Below are positions 33,702-44,297 of a DNA stretch of 64,000 nucleotides, in pieces. Positions within the stretch are counted from its first letter, which is position 1, and every line of letters begins with the position of its first letter. The notes beneath the pieces are model-generated. The model worked only from the letters and a program-made list of their open reading frames with translations, was not told where the DNA came from and did not search any database. The position numbers and the translations under genes are program-made. Origin of the DNA: Trissonchulus latispiculum. Taxonomy: Eukaryota > Nematoda > Enoplea > Enoplida > Ironidae. The stretch is taken from NCBI GenBank assembly GCA_030248195.1, contig JASAND010013449.1:1-64000 (forward strand), read 5' to 3'.

Positions 33702-34492
33702 TCCCACAAGCCTCTTAAGGGCTATCAACCTGAAAAGCCCATAGGTAAAGATGGGCGAAACGTCGCGACCCAAAATTTCACGGTGCTCGTGGCAAGAAAA
33801 GGCCAATCATCTACCCTTAAATGGTAATATCTGTCGAGAATGGAAGTGTTGTGCTTTTGAACCTGGACTGTGTGAGGACGTTAGAATGCTAAATTTAGTA
33901 AACTTTGGAAAGTTTCTACAAATTTCAACATCGTTTGTGCCGTATACTAACATTATGTTCTCAATAGGAATCAACGCCGTATGCAATTTCGGGAACAAAA
34001 ACAGAAGTTTCTTAGATATTCGGCCTCTTATTGTGGAAGAGTATTATAATATTAGTGTTATAATATTAATATTTCATCAAAAAGCTGAAAGTAATGATTA
34101 TTGACATGAATAATATTGTTATTGTTGAATAATATTGAATAGCATTGTACATTACATGCTTAATTACTTGACTGATTTCGTCTGGATATAGTTTCCCTTT
34201 ATTAATTAAACCTCAAGCTAGATTTTAGATCATCACTATAGATGTCTGAATCAGGTTTTACAGGTCTGAATCAGGTATAGATCATAATTCAGTTTTTGGT
34301 GAATTAACCTTTCGCCGCTTTTGTGGAAAATTATGTAAATCATATATACAAAAATTATAGAAAAGTACTTATATAGAAATTACTACAAAAACATATACAC
34401 CTTTTCATGTCATTTATACGTGGTGGTTTTATTATTTCTTCAACATACGTTCAGTGCATATTTTACAGAAAGAATTTCCAATATACAAATTT
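33702..34492. other. 3' flank of the receptor gene, no gene seen
   Basis: AT-rich. A 117-codon plus-strand frame at 33751-34104 has no recognisable motif. Confidence 0.4.
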
Positions 34493-34582
34493 TTATTGGA
34501 AAGATTTCCGTGATGACATTCCCGTTATCTTCTTAGCATAAAAGTACGCAGTTTGGTTTATTTGGTTTAACAATCTTCTAAC
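34493..34582 (-). CDS. Adhesion GPCR, last exon (C-terminal tail)
   Basis: Acceptor TTATGTTTCAG at 34593-34583, then 29 codons (VRRLLNQINQTAYFYAKKIT onward) and TAA. It joins the preceding exon in phase 0, giving FHTLEIPE-VRRLL, the usual TM7-to-tail junction of family B receptors (compare the Lxx.VRxxL pattern). The stop codon overlaps a perfect AATAAA signal at 34497-34492, so the message probably ends just downstream. Confidence 0.6.
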   Translation of the reverse strand, partial: VRRLLNQINQTAYFYAKKITGMSSRKSFQ

Positions 34583-34787
34583 CTGAAACATAATCCTTGT
34601 TTTACTCATAACCTATAGCAGCAAGTGCAGGAGTAATTAAGACTACTGATTAGGATTAGAAAGATTTGTTAATAATTTAATGCAGTAATAGGACGCATTG
34701 GTTGCTTGAATCTACCAAGCATGCAAAGAAAATTTAGTTGTTAAATTATGATCAATTACAGATGCGAATAACTATATACAATCTTAC

Positions 34788-34956
34788 TTCAGGAATTTCC
34801 AAAGTATGAAATATCCATATTACAATTCCTAGGGAAATATTTGCAGCAAATACCATAACATAAAGTGTTAGTCTTTGGTAATAGATAGCTAGTGATCCCA
34901 GGAAGCATGCAGTCCAGTTCAGCAGTGCTACTGGTATTATTGATCCAGAACTAATT
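34788..34956 (-). CDS. Adhesion GPCR, TM6-TM7 exon
   Basis: Acceptor TTGGTTGTTCAG, donor GAA|GTAAG; incoming phase 2, outgoing phase 0. It encodes ISSGSIIPVALLNWTACFLG (TM6), a short loop, and LTLYVMVFAANISLGIVIW (TM7) followed by IFHTLEIPE. The TM7 pattern Y.(F)..N..LG...(F).H matches the family B2 signature (FxxxNSLQGxxIFxxHC), with NISLG in place of NSLQG. The open frame extends upstream through CGWLF to the MITE at 34990, so the 5' limit depends on whether 34957-34986 is intron or exon. Confidence 0.6.
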
Positions 34957-34989
34957 CTGAACAACCAACCACACAATGTTACTTACTGC

Positions 34990-35388
34990 AAGAGTATATA
35001 ATAACTAAGAGTGTGACAAGCGTCACACTCTAGTTATTAAGGCCGGGGACATTATCTGCACGATAACGGCTGACCCGCTACACAAATTTGACCCCAGTGA
35101 CCCCTCCCGCAAATTAGTACCTAGTGCACATTTGTGTACCATCACTCGCTTGTATGTTTATGTGTTGAAGAGCGAAAGTGGCCAGTTGCTGATTGAACGT
35201 TTTTAGCTTCAACACATAAAGATACAAGCGAGCGATAGTGCCCAAATGTGTACTATGTACTCATTTGTGGGAAGGGTCACTGGGGTCTAATTTGTCTAGG
35301 GGGTCAGCCTTTATCGTGCGGATGATGTCCCAGGCATTAATAACTAAGAATGTGAGGCTTATTACACTATTAGTTATTATGTACTTTG
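34990..35388. mobile_element. Foldback MITE, family C, copy C1
   Basis: Ends AAGAGTATATAATAACTAAG at left and GTTATTATGTACTTTG at right; arms are complementary around CATTTGTG/CTCGCTTGTAT and the ICL3-like core of the family. Flanks CTTACTGC (34982-34989) and CTTACAGT (35389-35396) are a decayed 8-bp duplication (first five bases match). It lies between the TM5 and TM6 coding segments of the adhesion GPCR. Confidence 0.75.
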
Positions 35389-35393
35389 CTTAC

Positions 35394-35451
35394 AGTTTCT
35401 TATTACAGCTAATGAGTGTCACAACAAAAAGTACCTCAATGGCAAGGAGCA
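35394..35451 (-). CDS. Adhesion GPCR, TM5 exon
   Basis: Open segment LLAIEVLFVVTLISCNKK, ending at donor AAACT|GTAAG in phase 2, which joins the TM6 exon in frame. The hydrophobic run followed by Cys/Asn/Lys fits the end of TM5. The upstream acceptor (GTGTTAG) gives incoming phase 1, but the TM4 exon leaves in phase 2, so either a base is lost or the true acceptor differs. TAA lies in frame just above, limiting extension. Confidence 0.45.
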
Positions 35452-35941
35452 CTAACACACATTACACTTTAGAGGGATGGGTCTTGACTTTTACTTGGAC
35501 GGCTGTGATTAATCAACAATATTGCTTTATGGTACATTGTATCCCAAAGAAAAATTTTTGCATTGATTTCTAACAGCCAATGGAAGCATTCAGATATAAT
35601 AGTTTCTCCATCGTCTAAAACTTGGCTTCAATGAAACTGCTTAATTTTTTCACACTCACTATTTCATCTTATTTTATTTTTGTCCGTAGTTTTTACATTT
35701 TATGTCCATACAAACGAGGTCACGCTGAAACCAATACTATTGCGGCGTGGTTTTCGGACAGATTCAAAACTGTAAAACTGACGCGGAATAAAACAACGTA
35801 ATACAAAACTGCAAACTTCATCAAATTTCAAATGTTTATCGTCAAGCTGCATTCGAACGCTTAGCTATCTGAAACCAATATTCAACATGAATAAAAGTGC
35901 AATCAGAAATACTAGTCGACATGAAACTTCAATGTTCATAC

Positions 35942-36106
35942 CTTGCGGAAGTCCATGTTGTTGAGGATGTTAAGGGTAACTTCTTGTAATTTGAAACTCT
36001 ATCAGCACTACCCAGAGCGTCCGCAATGAGAATACTGCCGAAAAGCAAAACTGATATTCCGAAAGTTGTAAGGTGTCCCACCAAGTGACCATGATTTACC
36101 CAACAA
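35942..36106 (-). CDS. Adhesion GPCR, TM4 exon
   Basis: Acceptor AACTACTTTTAG, donor GCAAG|GTATGA; phases 2 in, 2 out. It encodes CWVNHGHLVGHLTTFGISVL then LFGSILIADALGSADRVSNY, a TM4 followed by an extracellular loop containing TSSTTW. The layout fits family B2 TM4-ECL2, although the usual GWGxP motif is replaced. Confidence 0.5.
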
Positions 36107-36529
36107 CTAAAAGTAGTTTCAAGTAAACAAAGTGGCATTCTTATAGTTTCGTAAATAATTCTGATGATTTTGAGACAAGGCACACTAAACATTTTAATGT
36201 TGATAAAAGGATAATTTTACAACAATTTCCAACAGCTCATGCTGCTTTGCTTTATCAAATAAGAATTGTGAACAAAATTATTTCATTAAAAATTTGTTGA
36301 AATATCTAAGTCTCTTACGAGTACTTCGAAGAAAGCCTGCCAAAAGACACGACAGCAGGAATCGATGTCACAGATGTTATTACTGCAACAGAAACAATAT
36401 TTACCCTTCGTTTGTTACAAAGGATATACAAAATATTCTCTCGCTAGTCACTAGTCTTAGTAAATACGTATACAACTCTTTTGCACTTTTACTGTGTAAA
36501 GACTGTGCATATAAATCAGATAATGCACA

Positions 36530-36567
36530 GTGCAGCGTGCGTATAACAACTTATACGCACGCTGCAC
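36530..36567. repeat. Perfect 17-bp hairpin with 4-nt loop
   Basis: Stem TGCAGCGTGCGTATA plus two closing pairs, loop CAAC. It lies in the intron between the TM3 and TM4 exons. Too short a stem for a typical microRNA precursor; possibly a palindromic insertion relic. Confidence 0.7.
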
Positions 36568-37124
36568 GCTAGGAGGTCTGCCCCTAATTTAAGTTGCAGA
36601 AGCATACAGTTTCCTGCATGCTTCAGCAGTGTGTACAGCAGAGTTCCAACCTAAACAGCTCTGCTGCACACCAAAAAATAGGCCTCCCAGCCGATTGCTA
36701 CCACTTTGCATTGAAATTTGTCTAGACATGTCTGTCAGAAACAACATAAACGAGTAAGGTTTCATCAATTAAGGATAGGTTTAATCATTGTATAAGTCCT
36801 TTACAACACACCTTTTACACACACGCGCTGTTCACTAATTTCTACTACGCACGACGCATGGGAAGCCCTCGTGCGTGGCACTCAGAGCTTCCCACACGAA
36901 TGAATGCACGCTAAGGTGTGCTATAAAGTATACTTAAATATGCAATGGCGAACTGCACATTTGCAGTGCAAATTCTTTTGTATTCTTTACAATAGCAATT
37001 GTATTTCTTTAAGCAAAGCTTGCATATCTGAGCATCTTGGCTGAAAATACTTTAACTAAAGTGATTTTAGACTTTGTGGTTTGCTTAGGAGTTGCGTTCT
37101 ACTGCCACAATTTAAAAATAAATT

Positions 37125-37292
37125 TCAAAACGCTATACCCCCACTGAATACCACACTGGCACGTTTGCCCAAAACAGGACCGGATCCCATTCCATAAATT
37201 ATTCTGAAACATTGCCAAGCCTCAATCTTCATAATGACGAATGACTGGACAAGGAAGACGTGAAGGCAGAGACTTGCCATTCGACATATCAA
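37125..37292 (-). CDS. Adhesion GPCR, TM3 exon
   Basis: Excellent acceptor (ATTCACTTTTGTCTTCAG), phase 0. It reads LICRMASLCLHVFLVQSFVI then MKIEAWQCFRIIYGMGSG. This matches the family B TM3 signature C..A..LH.F.L..F.WM..E...L(Y)R.., keeping the Cys that pairs with ECL2, the LH and the Glu. The donor is uncertain (GTG|GTATTC or GGG|GTATAG before the stop at 37125). Upstream TM1-TM2 and GPS exons were not found. Confidence 0.55.
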   Translation of the reverse strand: MICRMASLCLHVFLVQSFVIMKIEAWQCFRIIYGMGSGPVLGKRASVVFSGGIAF

Positions 37293-37469
37293 CTGAAGAC
37301 AAAAGTGAATAATTCCAAATTCAAATATTTCTGCATTTTTCTGTTTCTTATCATAACAATCATAATATGTTGTAATCATAGGTTTGTACATAGACTCAGA
37401 GTTTCCACCACTACAGTCCGGAAAAAATACAACGCCTACCTCCATAAAAGGCAAGGGGTATGCAAAAAT

Positions 37470-37700
37470 GGCCGGAAAAGTAGGTGATTTCAAATTCGGA
37501 AAAAATTCCGGTTTCCCGGAATCTTTTACCGATATGTTTTAAGTTTTCAAGGAAATCTATCAAAATTTCTAAAATTCTAAATCTTTTTGTTAATTTCATA
37601 AGTCTCCAGTATGCACCCATACCAAATTTCAAAGATGTTGGTCAAAAAACCAAACGTTACGGCTGGGGGAAGCGCAAGAGGTCCTTTGCTACAGCCTAGT
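37470..37700. repeat. Copy of the core of foldback D
   Basis: Bases 37600-37680 (CTCCAGTATGCACCCATACC, then GGTCAAAAAACC and GGCTGGGGGAAGCGCAAGAG) match 41948-42030, the right inner arm of the foldback at 41578-42253. Here the repeat is single-armed. Confidence 0.6.
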
Positions 37701-38040
37701 CCTCATCTGTGATTCCGTACGCATATCAAACAGGTTTAATCTTGAAATTTGACCAGTGTGATACTGATGGTGAAAATACTAGGAAAGAAACTAACACTTT
37801 AGATTGCGGTTTTTCGTACATAATTGTTTAATTCACAGTCATTATTGGGATGCTGTTTAGATACAGTTGTTGAAGACAAGCTAAGGTAGAAACAATTTAG
37901 TGTATCTGAATTATCTTCTGAATTAGCTCGAGTTAGTAGTTAACGATGAAAGTATCAATTTTCAAAAAAGTTGACAATTGACAGCAAAGCGAAAATATGG
38001 CGTTATAATGATATAACGACAAAATGTTCAGAGTGCTTAC

Positions 38041-38130
38041 AGTTAGGTTGATCTGAAAGTTAAGTTTTTCGACAAAAGCCATTTTAAAATCAGTGCTCGA
38101 TTTATCAAATAGCGGGTACATTGAACCTAC
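38041..38130 (-). CDS. Adhesion GPCR, extracellular (GAIN-region) exon
   Basis: Donor AACT|GTAAGC is strong; the AG at GTAATGAG has a poor pyrimidine tract. Phases 0/0, which joins the exon at 39552-39763 (out 0). It reads VGSMYPLFDKSSTDFKMAFV then EKLNFQINLT. It could be part of the GAIN fold just before the missing GPS. A possible following block (TAT at 37778 downward, after TTTCTTTCCTAG) is too uncertain to call. Confidence 0.4.
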
Positions 38131-39551
38131 CTCATTACATTAACATTATAATCAATGATAGCGTATTAATAATGTCACGGTGAAATCATTCGCAATAACG
38201 AAATACATAGTGATTAATCGGCACGTATTTGCCACAATTTCTGCTCACCTGATATTTTCTATAGTCGACACAAACCATAATTATGCCATGAGAAATTAAT
38301 AAGGACAAATCCTCACAGAAGTGTAGAAATGCTTCATATGTTTTTACTCTTAAACGAAATTAAAAATAAATATTGCGGGAGTAAACAATACTGAAGCTTT
38401 TTCATAATTAAAGCTTAAGGATTTCGTAAATTTTGTCTACTGGTAGATAAAAAGCTTGTGTCAGTAATGCGAATTGAAAATTTGATAAAATAATCTTTTG
38501 ATTCTGGTTTGCACATTGACACCACACACTTGATAAGTGTGGACAACAATTATTTGAAAGATAAAACTTCAATACAGAATAATTCTTAATTCTAGTAGAG
38601 TTCAGCAGTCGTTAGTTATTGGTTTAATCAATAATTAGTCTTTGTAGGCATTTGTTAATTTATTAATTAATTAATTAATTATTACAATAGTGCAAATATC
38701 ATTTTTATGCTGTTACACGTTACTTTGAAAATGTCAGGCCTGCTAGAGTAATTGCCAAAATTATGTTCACCCACAGGCATCCAATAGTGCGCGCAGCCAA
38801 CACAAAGTTTCGCAAGCTTCCCGTGAAGGGTATAGGTGGCGGACCCTAAAAACACCACACTAACGTCTGCTTATATACTCTGCACTATCACGGTGTTCGA
38901 TTTTAAGTAGTTTACCGCTGCTTCAAAAAGTTATCTCCTTAAAGCACTTCCTAGATTCAAACCAGTCTACCCCAAAGTAAGCAAATTATTGCTTGTAAAA
39001 TTAGGTAAAATATATTAGTTATTCTACATTCGCTTAAAATTAGCAAACATTGATAAACTAAGCCTTAATTGTTCAAAAAATTGCTGAATGTGGCTTAAAA
39101 TGTACAATGCATAATGTACAATGCATGATATTACGCAGCATACCAAATGTCAGTAAACGTCCGGTATACGACTTGAAAGTATGCGGAATGCCAGTATGCG
39201 AAATGTAAATATACTAAATTAACGGACACCAGTCACTACTTTACAAGGTTAATTATTATACGACTGTGAATGTAATGCCAATACCCTGATACTAAATGAG
39301 TAAACATTGTTCATTTTGCCGCAATTTGCTAAACGGGTACGTTTATTCAGACTAGTATTATGTGCGCAATTACATTACACGGTGTGACCACTCATTCTAG
39401 TGGAAAATTTTCTACATTTTATCTGGTGCGCTTATTTGGTACGGTAAAGCCTGAACACGAGTTCCTACTATCACGAATCAACTAGCAATATTAACGACTG
39501 CTGAAGCCGTAATCCCGAAAATATGATATTAACAACATGCGTACGACGTAC
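38131..39551. other. Intron-like stretch, no gene seen
   Basis: AT-rich, with (TTAA)n low complexity at 38665-38690 and direct short repeats ATGTACAATGCATAATGTACAATGCAT near 39098-39127. No exon recognised. Confidence 0.4.
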
Positions 39552-39763
39552 AATATAAATCAATGCGTCGCAAGCTTCGTTCAGAATTGGTAAGTTTCGT
39601 GAGGGTCTGCCTTTCAATACATAATCCATTAAATATTCTCTGCTATCAGATTCTATCCAAAAGGTTATGGCCGTTTCTGGTATGGAAGCAACTGTTTTTG
39701 ATAGCAACGGCGGTAACATATGTCCATCAAAGTCTTCTGCTATTATTTCCAGATAATATCCAG
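39552..39763 (-). CDS. Adhesion GPCR, GAIN-like exon
   Basis: Acceptor TATTCATAG, donor ATT|GTACGT; phases 1 in, 0 out, matching the neighbouring exons on both sides. It encodes 70 codons including LEIIAEDFDGHMLPPLLSKT, AITFWIESDSREYLMDYVL and LPILNEACDALIYI. Alternating hydrophobic strands fit the GAIN beta-sandwich but no diagnostic motif is present. Confidence 0.45.
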
Positions 39764-39977
39764 CTATGAATACAGCATCCCTGACAGTGGGTCCGATGAA
39801 ATGGCTTCGGGAGTCGTTCTAAACTCAAAATGATAGGTAAGGTTAAAAAAGTACATTGAACTGGACTAAATGGAAATAGTTTAGGCTGGTTACTATTTGC
39901 TGGTTTACTCGTTCGACCTGTACTTACTAAGAAGTATTGAAAGGCTTGAAAACACTTGCTTGTCGCTTGTGGCTTAC

Positions 39978-40111
39978 AAATAAAATTCGAGAAAAATAAA
40001 AATTGGCTGACAGCCAAATCACTTGCTGCTAAATCTGTGTTGGATGCATCAGTCCCGCTCGGCTTCTGGAGCTCAGTTATACAGTACCCAATATGCGGTA
40101 CAACAGAAACA
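39978..40111 (-). CDS. Adhesion GPCR, start of GAIN domain
   Basis: Acceptor TGTACTTTTAG, donor TTT|GTAAGC; phases 2 in, 1 out. It reads GYCITELQKPSGTDASNTDL then AASDLAVSQFLFFSNFI. The layout (helix, Ser/Thr/Asp stretch, AAS(D)L...L..(L)SN) is typical of GAIN subdomain A. Phases join both neighbours. Confidence 0.5.
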
Positions 40112-40180
40112 CTAAAAGTACAGCAAATGTCACAGTAAAGCTATGGCATTTGTAGAAAACTAGACACCTTCAAGTAACAC

Positions 40181-40337
40181 ATATTTTCTTTAAATGTCGT
40201 AGTGGAATCATGTCCGCTAAATGTGATGTTCATTGTGGAAGTATCGGTGTCTGTAGTACTGATTCTGTTATTAAATGTGGTAGTAGTAGAAAGAAGCGTA
40301 AATGTGGTAGTTGCGGTTGTAGTAGAAATTGTAGTGG
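40181..40337 (-). CDS. Adhesion GPCR, Thr-rich stalk exon
   Basis: Acceptor CACTTTGTTTTAG, phase 1 in; donor AAAATAT|GTGTTA, phase 2 out. It encodes TTISTTTATTTFTLLSTTTT and further Thr/Ser-rich residues with NIT and NNR possible glycosylation sites. This is a mucin-like stalk as in many adhesion receptors. Confidence 0.5.
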
Positions 40338-40482
40338 CTAAAACAAAGTGAAAGGATTCAGAAAGTTCTACTGTTTTACAACATATACCGATTAATTGCA
40401 ACAGAAAACATGCTTTGAAATGTGCACAATGATAAATTAGCATAGAAGCCACAGCATGGCAAAAAATTATCATTTGACTTAC

Positions 40483-40573
40483 AATGAACACTTGTGGTAA
40501 TCAAGCTTTTGCTGCGGACACTACCATACCGCGGCGACTGCGATAAATGACCAGATGTCATTAATACGAGGAG
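40483..40573 (-). CDS. Adhesion GPCR, stalk exon upstream of the Thr-rich exon
   Basis: Strong donor CATT|GTAAGTC in phase 1, joining the Thr-rich exon in frame. It reads LLVLMTSGHLSQSPRYGSVR then SKSLITTSVH. The acceptor (GTTAG) is weak, as a stop lies immediately upstream. Ser-rich, no domain. Confidence 0.35.
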
Positions 40574-41036
40574 CTAACTACTTCTGAGAAATATGGCTCC
40601 TAAAACTGTGTTATTTGATCCAAAGAAAAGTCTCAATGTTCTAGTCCGATGGCTTTCGGTAAAAACTTTCAAAGAGTTTAACGTTGCCTAAAGCTTCCAG
40701 ATGAATCCAATACGGTGAAAGCTCAACTACTCAATATGTTAGTTCACAAACTGTAAGTTCACATCTTGTGACATTGACATACAAGCAAGATCTCACTTTG
40801 TTGTCGCCGAAATTGACACGTAGCAATTGCACTGTAACTGCATGGTGCAGTATACATCTTGCCGTTACTAAGAAGAATACATTCATTCATTGGATCATTT
40901 TCATCCAGAAATATGTTGGTTCCTTGTCTAAATTCAATACAGTTTCTATTAATAGGAAAACAATTTACAAAAGGTATTCATACTTGATTTTTTTCTCAGT
41001 ACTTTTAAGAGCCTGGCATGTAGATTATATGATACC

Positions 41037-41400
41037 AAGAGTACATAATAGATAAGAGTGTGACATCTGGCCGGCTTCATGTTATCACCTGCAAGTACAT
41101 GCTGTGCGACCTAACGCCTGAACCCCTCCAGAAATGTGTACTTAGTGAGTGACCCCCACAAATGTGCACCCAGTACAAGATTCTGTACGCTCACTCGCCG
41201 TATCTTTACATGTTAAAGCTCGAAAAACAACTCCTACGTGAGCCCAGTTTGCGTCTGCTTCGAGCTTTAGTATAGTGGAAAATATTTGAAGTGAAGGTAC
41301 ACATTTATGGAAGGTCAGCCGTTAACGTTCAGAGCATGCACCTGCAGCTAATAACAGAGAACCTGCCAGCTGTCACACTCTTTTCTATTATGTACTCTTC
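41037..41400. mobile_element. Foldback MITE, family C, copy C2
   Basis: Begins AAGAGTACATAATAGATAAG and ends TTCTATTATGTACTCTTC. Flanked by a perfect 8-bp duplication ATGATACC (41029-41036 and 41401-41408). Inner arms share GAGTGTGACA/TGTCACACTC and GCCGGCTTCATGTTAT-type complementary blocks. No coding frame; non-autonomous. An 8-bp duplication is compatible with hAT or related transposases. Confidence 0.85.
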
Positions 41401-41577
41401 ATGATACCAATCAACCATACAGTACTGGGCCTACGGTCTAAGTTCATTAAAATCCAGAACAAGTCTGCGATACCAACGTTACCGTTGAACTTCAATGACC
41501 GGCCAAGTTAATATCATATGACCTCAATTTGAACAAATAAACAAGCACATACACACACAAACACACTCACACACATT

Positions 41578-42253
41578 ATATATATGTTGCATTGAATGTG
41601 TACAATCATTGAATGTATACATTCAATGGCCAAATCATTGAATGTGTACATTCAATGATATGTATACATTCAATGGCCAAATCATTGAATGTGTACATTC
41701 AATGATTGTTGTCATTGAATGTAAACATTCAATGATAAACTTATTGAATGTGTCCATTCAATGACCTGAATCATTGAAAGTGTAACTTGGAATTATTTCG
41801 CTCATAATTAACAACAATTTTTGCCCTAAATCATTCTTCAAATAACATAAATTCAAAGATTTAAAAATTATTGGTATGAGTGCATACTGGAGGCTTATCA
41901 ATTCAAAGATTTTAAATTTGTAAAATTTTTTAATTTTTGAATTTATAAGCCTCCAGTATGCACACATACCAAATTTCAAAGTTATTGGTCAAAAAATCAA
42001 AAGTTATGGCTGGGGGGAAGCGCAAGAGTAATGCGTAAATTATGAGAGAAATAATGCGACAAGTTACACTTTCAATGATGCAGGTCATTGAATGTGTACA
42101 CTCAAGAAGTTTATCATTGAATGTATATATTCAATGACACTAATCATTAAATGTACACATTCAATGAATTTGCCACTGAATGTACACATTCAATAATTTG
42201 GCCATTGAATGTATACATTCAATGATTGTACACATTCAATGCAACATATATAT
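41578..42253. mobile_element. Foldback element D built from arrays of a 20-22-bp palindrome
   Basis: Terminal arms ATATATATGTTGCATTGAAT and its complement (ending CATATATAT). Each arm holds several copies of the palindrome CATTGAATGTGTACATTCAA(TG) and variants, spaced by GGCCAAAT or ATTGTTGT. The inner arms close at about 41915 with GTGCATACTGGAGGCTTAT and its complement. It lies just downstream (in gene sense) of the exon 42322-42420. Confidence 0.85.
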
Positions 42254-42321
42254 GGGAAATTTGGCTTTCGTGGTAGATAACATGAAAAACGGTGTAGCAT
42301 TCATATCGAAGTATTGCTCAC

Positions 42322-42420
42322 AGTAACAAGTGATTAGGGTGCGCAGTCCGGTAAAATTTCTTTGATCCATCAGAAGCAATGCTAAGTCGTCCGTCCAACC
42401 ATATTTCATCACCGGGATCA
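42322..42420 (-). CDS. Possible extracellular exon of the adhesion GPCR
   Basis: Acceptor TGCATGTTTTCAG, donor TTACT|GTGAGC, 99 nt. Two frames are open. Phase 1/1 reads KYGWTDDLALLLMDQRNFTG, which matches the 1-1 phases of the other extracellular exons. Phase 2/2 reads DPGDEIWLDGRLSIASDG, with a C-type-lectin-like IWLDG. I favour phase 1/1 on phase grounds only. Confidence 0.35.
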
Positions 42421-43400
42421 CTGAAAACATGCATAACAATTAGCTGGGCTTTTGCTTGCAATATAAGACGTAGGAAGCATTACCACCAGTACAATGTTAA
42501 AGAACAATGTGCGCCAAACGCTGGAATCAGGAGATCAGGAAGGTCAAAAATTTTGGAAATTAAAAACAAACATGAGCCTGTTGAAATCATTGAATTCCTC
42601 CTCTGACTCAAAGTAAGCTAGCTCTATGTGCATCCCAAGGCATGCTGCCACGGCCTCGTCGTTAGTTCCTTTAGCAGGTGTTTCGTCTTCATTTTGCACA
42701 TGATAATAGCATGAAGATGGCAACTCTAACCATCCATCTAGGCAGCCTAAAGTTACCAGATTTCAATTCCCATTTTCATATAAAAGGTCAAGGCGACATA
42801 ATAATTCATAGCTAAAACAGTTCAGTGAAAATCCAGCACAATTACAATTAGCTAAAATTAGTTTTTTGGAAGACACCGTTTATGATTTATGTACAAATTA
42901 CGCATGTTTGTACATGTGGTCTTGCAACTTCAAAACCGGTTAACTTAATGTCTCATTACGGCTACTGAGTCTGACAATTTCGAGAATTTTGGAATTTCTT
43001 CGGTAGCAAATCTACACTGTATGAGCTGAAGCATTTGGAAACCAAAGGGACTCTTAATGCAGAAAGATGCGTATGTCTCTTTGTTCTTGGAGAAATAATG
43101 TGTAGTGCTACTAATGAAATTAAACGATAGAAGTTTTTGTTATTTTAGGCTCCAAATTCGCTCTTAACCACTGGGTTTAGACTGAAAGTTGAAAAGGGCT
43201 GAGAAAGTATCGGCTGACACTCTTCTTCAGCAACCTTCAGCAACACTGGTTCTATTGCACTAGCAGCGCAGCGAAGACGAGATCGTTCGGACTAAGTAGC
43301 TTGGTTTTGGTCTGCCCAGTCCTGGATTTGTCTGCGTTAGGTCGTGAGTTCCATTCCTCCACGCCAATACACGTTCAGTGAGCAACTGTTATGGTCTACG

Positions 43401-43605
43401 AAAGCCCACAGGTAAGTACCTTACGGAATTAGACAGAAGATCAAAACCTTGGTCAGTACAACTACCACACTCACAGGGGAAAGTTTGGGCACGAAGTATT
43501 CGGTGCCTGGTATAAACTTCGTAAGCCCCCTGAATTATCGGGCCTACGTTCCAAGTACACAGACAATCACATGATACAATTGGATGACCCAATCTCTTCG
43601 CTCAG
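43401..43605 (-). CDS. Possible Cys-rich extracellular exon
   Basis: Open minus-strand block with IVSCDCLCTWNVG and FPCECGSCTDQG, eight closely spaced Cys, ending at a donor-like TCC|GTAAGG near 43423. The acceptor is ambiguous (CACCTGAG or ATTTCAG; the latter puts a stop in frame). The disulfide-rich content suits a secreted module but the phase does not match its neighbours. Confidence 0.25.
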
Positions 43606-43980
43606 GTGCTGAAATGCCTCTAGCTCAAAACTGACTGTCAATTCAGCACCGCAGTTCTCGCATTCTAAGTGACAATTCGACAAGACTGGCACAAACTCTG
43701 CTGCCAGCGTAATATTAATCAAGTCCTAACTAACGCTCTGATCAATGCCAAGCTGTCCTTAAACTAAATCCTGATATCTTAGCAGAAAGGACTACAAAAC
43801 CTATAAATTTTAGGGTTTAATATACAATAGCTATGTGCAGACGAAAAGGTCGTGTGCAGATTGTAAGGGAAAAGATTAATTAGATACAGAACAAAACTGG
43901 TTAAATGTATGAAGCAATACAAGCAAGTCTAACAGTCGCTGAATGTTACAAAATGCTAAAAATACTTGCTAAATACAACC

Positions 43981-44297
43981 AAGAGTACATAATAACTAAG
44001 AGTGTACTCTTAGTTATCAAGCAAATAACATCATCTGCACAATAACGGCCTACCCCCCCACAACTGAGTATGTGCCCTTCAAAGAAATTTGCACGCTATG
44101 CCCACGTTATAAAGCTCAAAACACAATTAGTCAGTTGGTTCAATGTGCGTCTGCTGCCAGAATTAGAACGTAGGCATGTCCTTTGAAGTGCACGTTCTCA
44201 GTTGTGGGGGGGTCAGCCGTTATTGTGCAGATGATGTTTTTTGCTTGATAACTAAGAGTGTGACGCTTGTCACACTCTTAGTTATTATGTACTCTTG
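43981..44297. mobile_element. Foldback MITE, family C, copy C3
   Basis: Begins AAGAGTACATAATAACTAAG and ends AGTTATTATGTACTCTTG. Perfect 8-bp duplication ATACAACC at 43973-43980 and 44298-44305. Arms share ATAACGGCC/GCCGTTAT and CCCCCCACAACTGAG/CTCAGTTGTGGGGG. The right arm has an extra internal hairpin, GTGTGACGCTTGTCACAC. Confidence 0.9.

Noticed and set aside
35238..35573. 111-codon plus-strand frame
   Set aside because: It runs across MITE C1 and the TM5 exon on the opposite strand.
37260..37487. Plus-strand frame with a TM1-like hydrophobic run (ITIIICCNHRFVHRLRVS)
   Set aside because: It is opposite the TM3 exon of the minus-strand receptor and cannot be its missing TM1.
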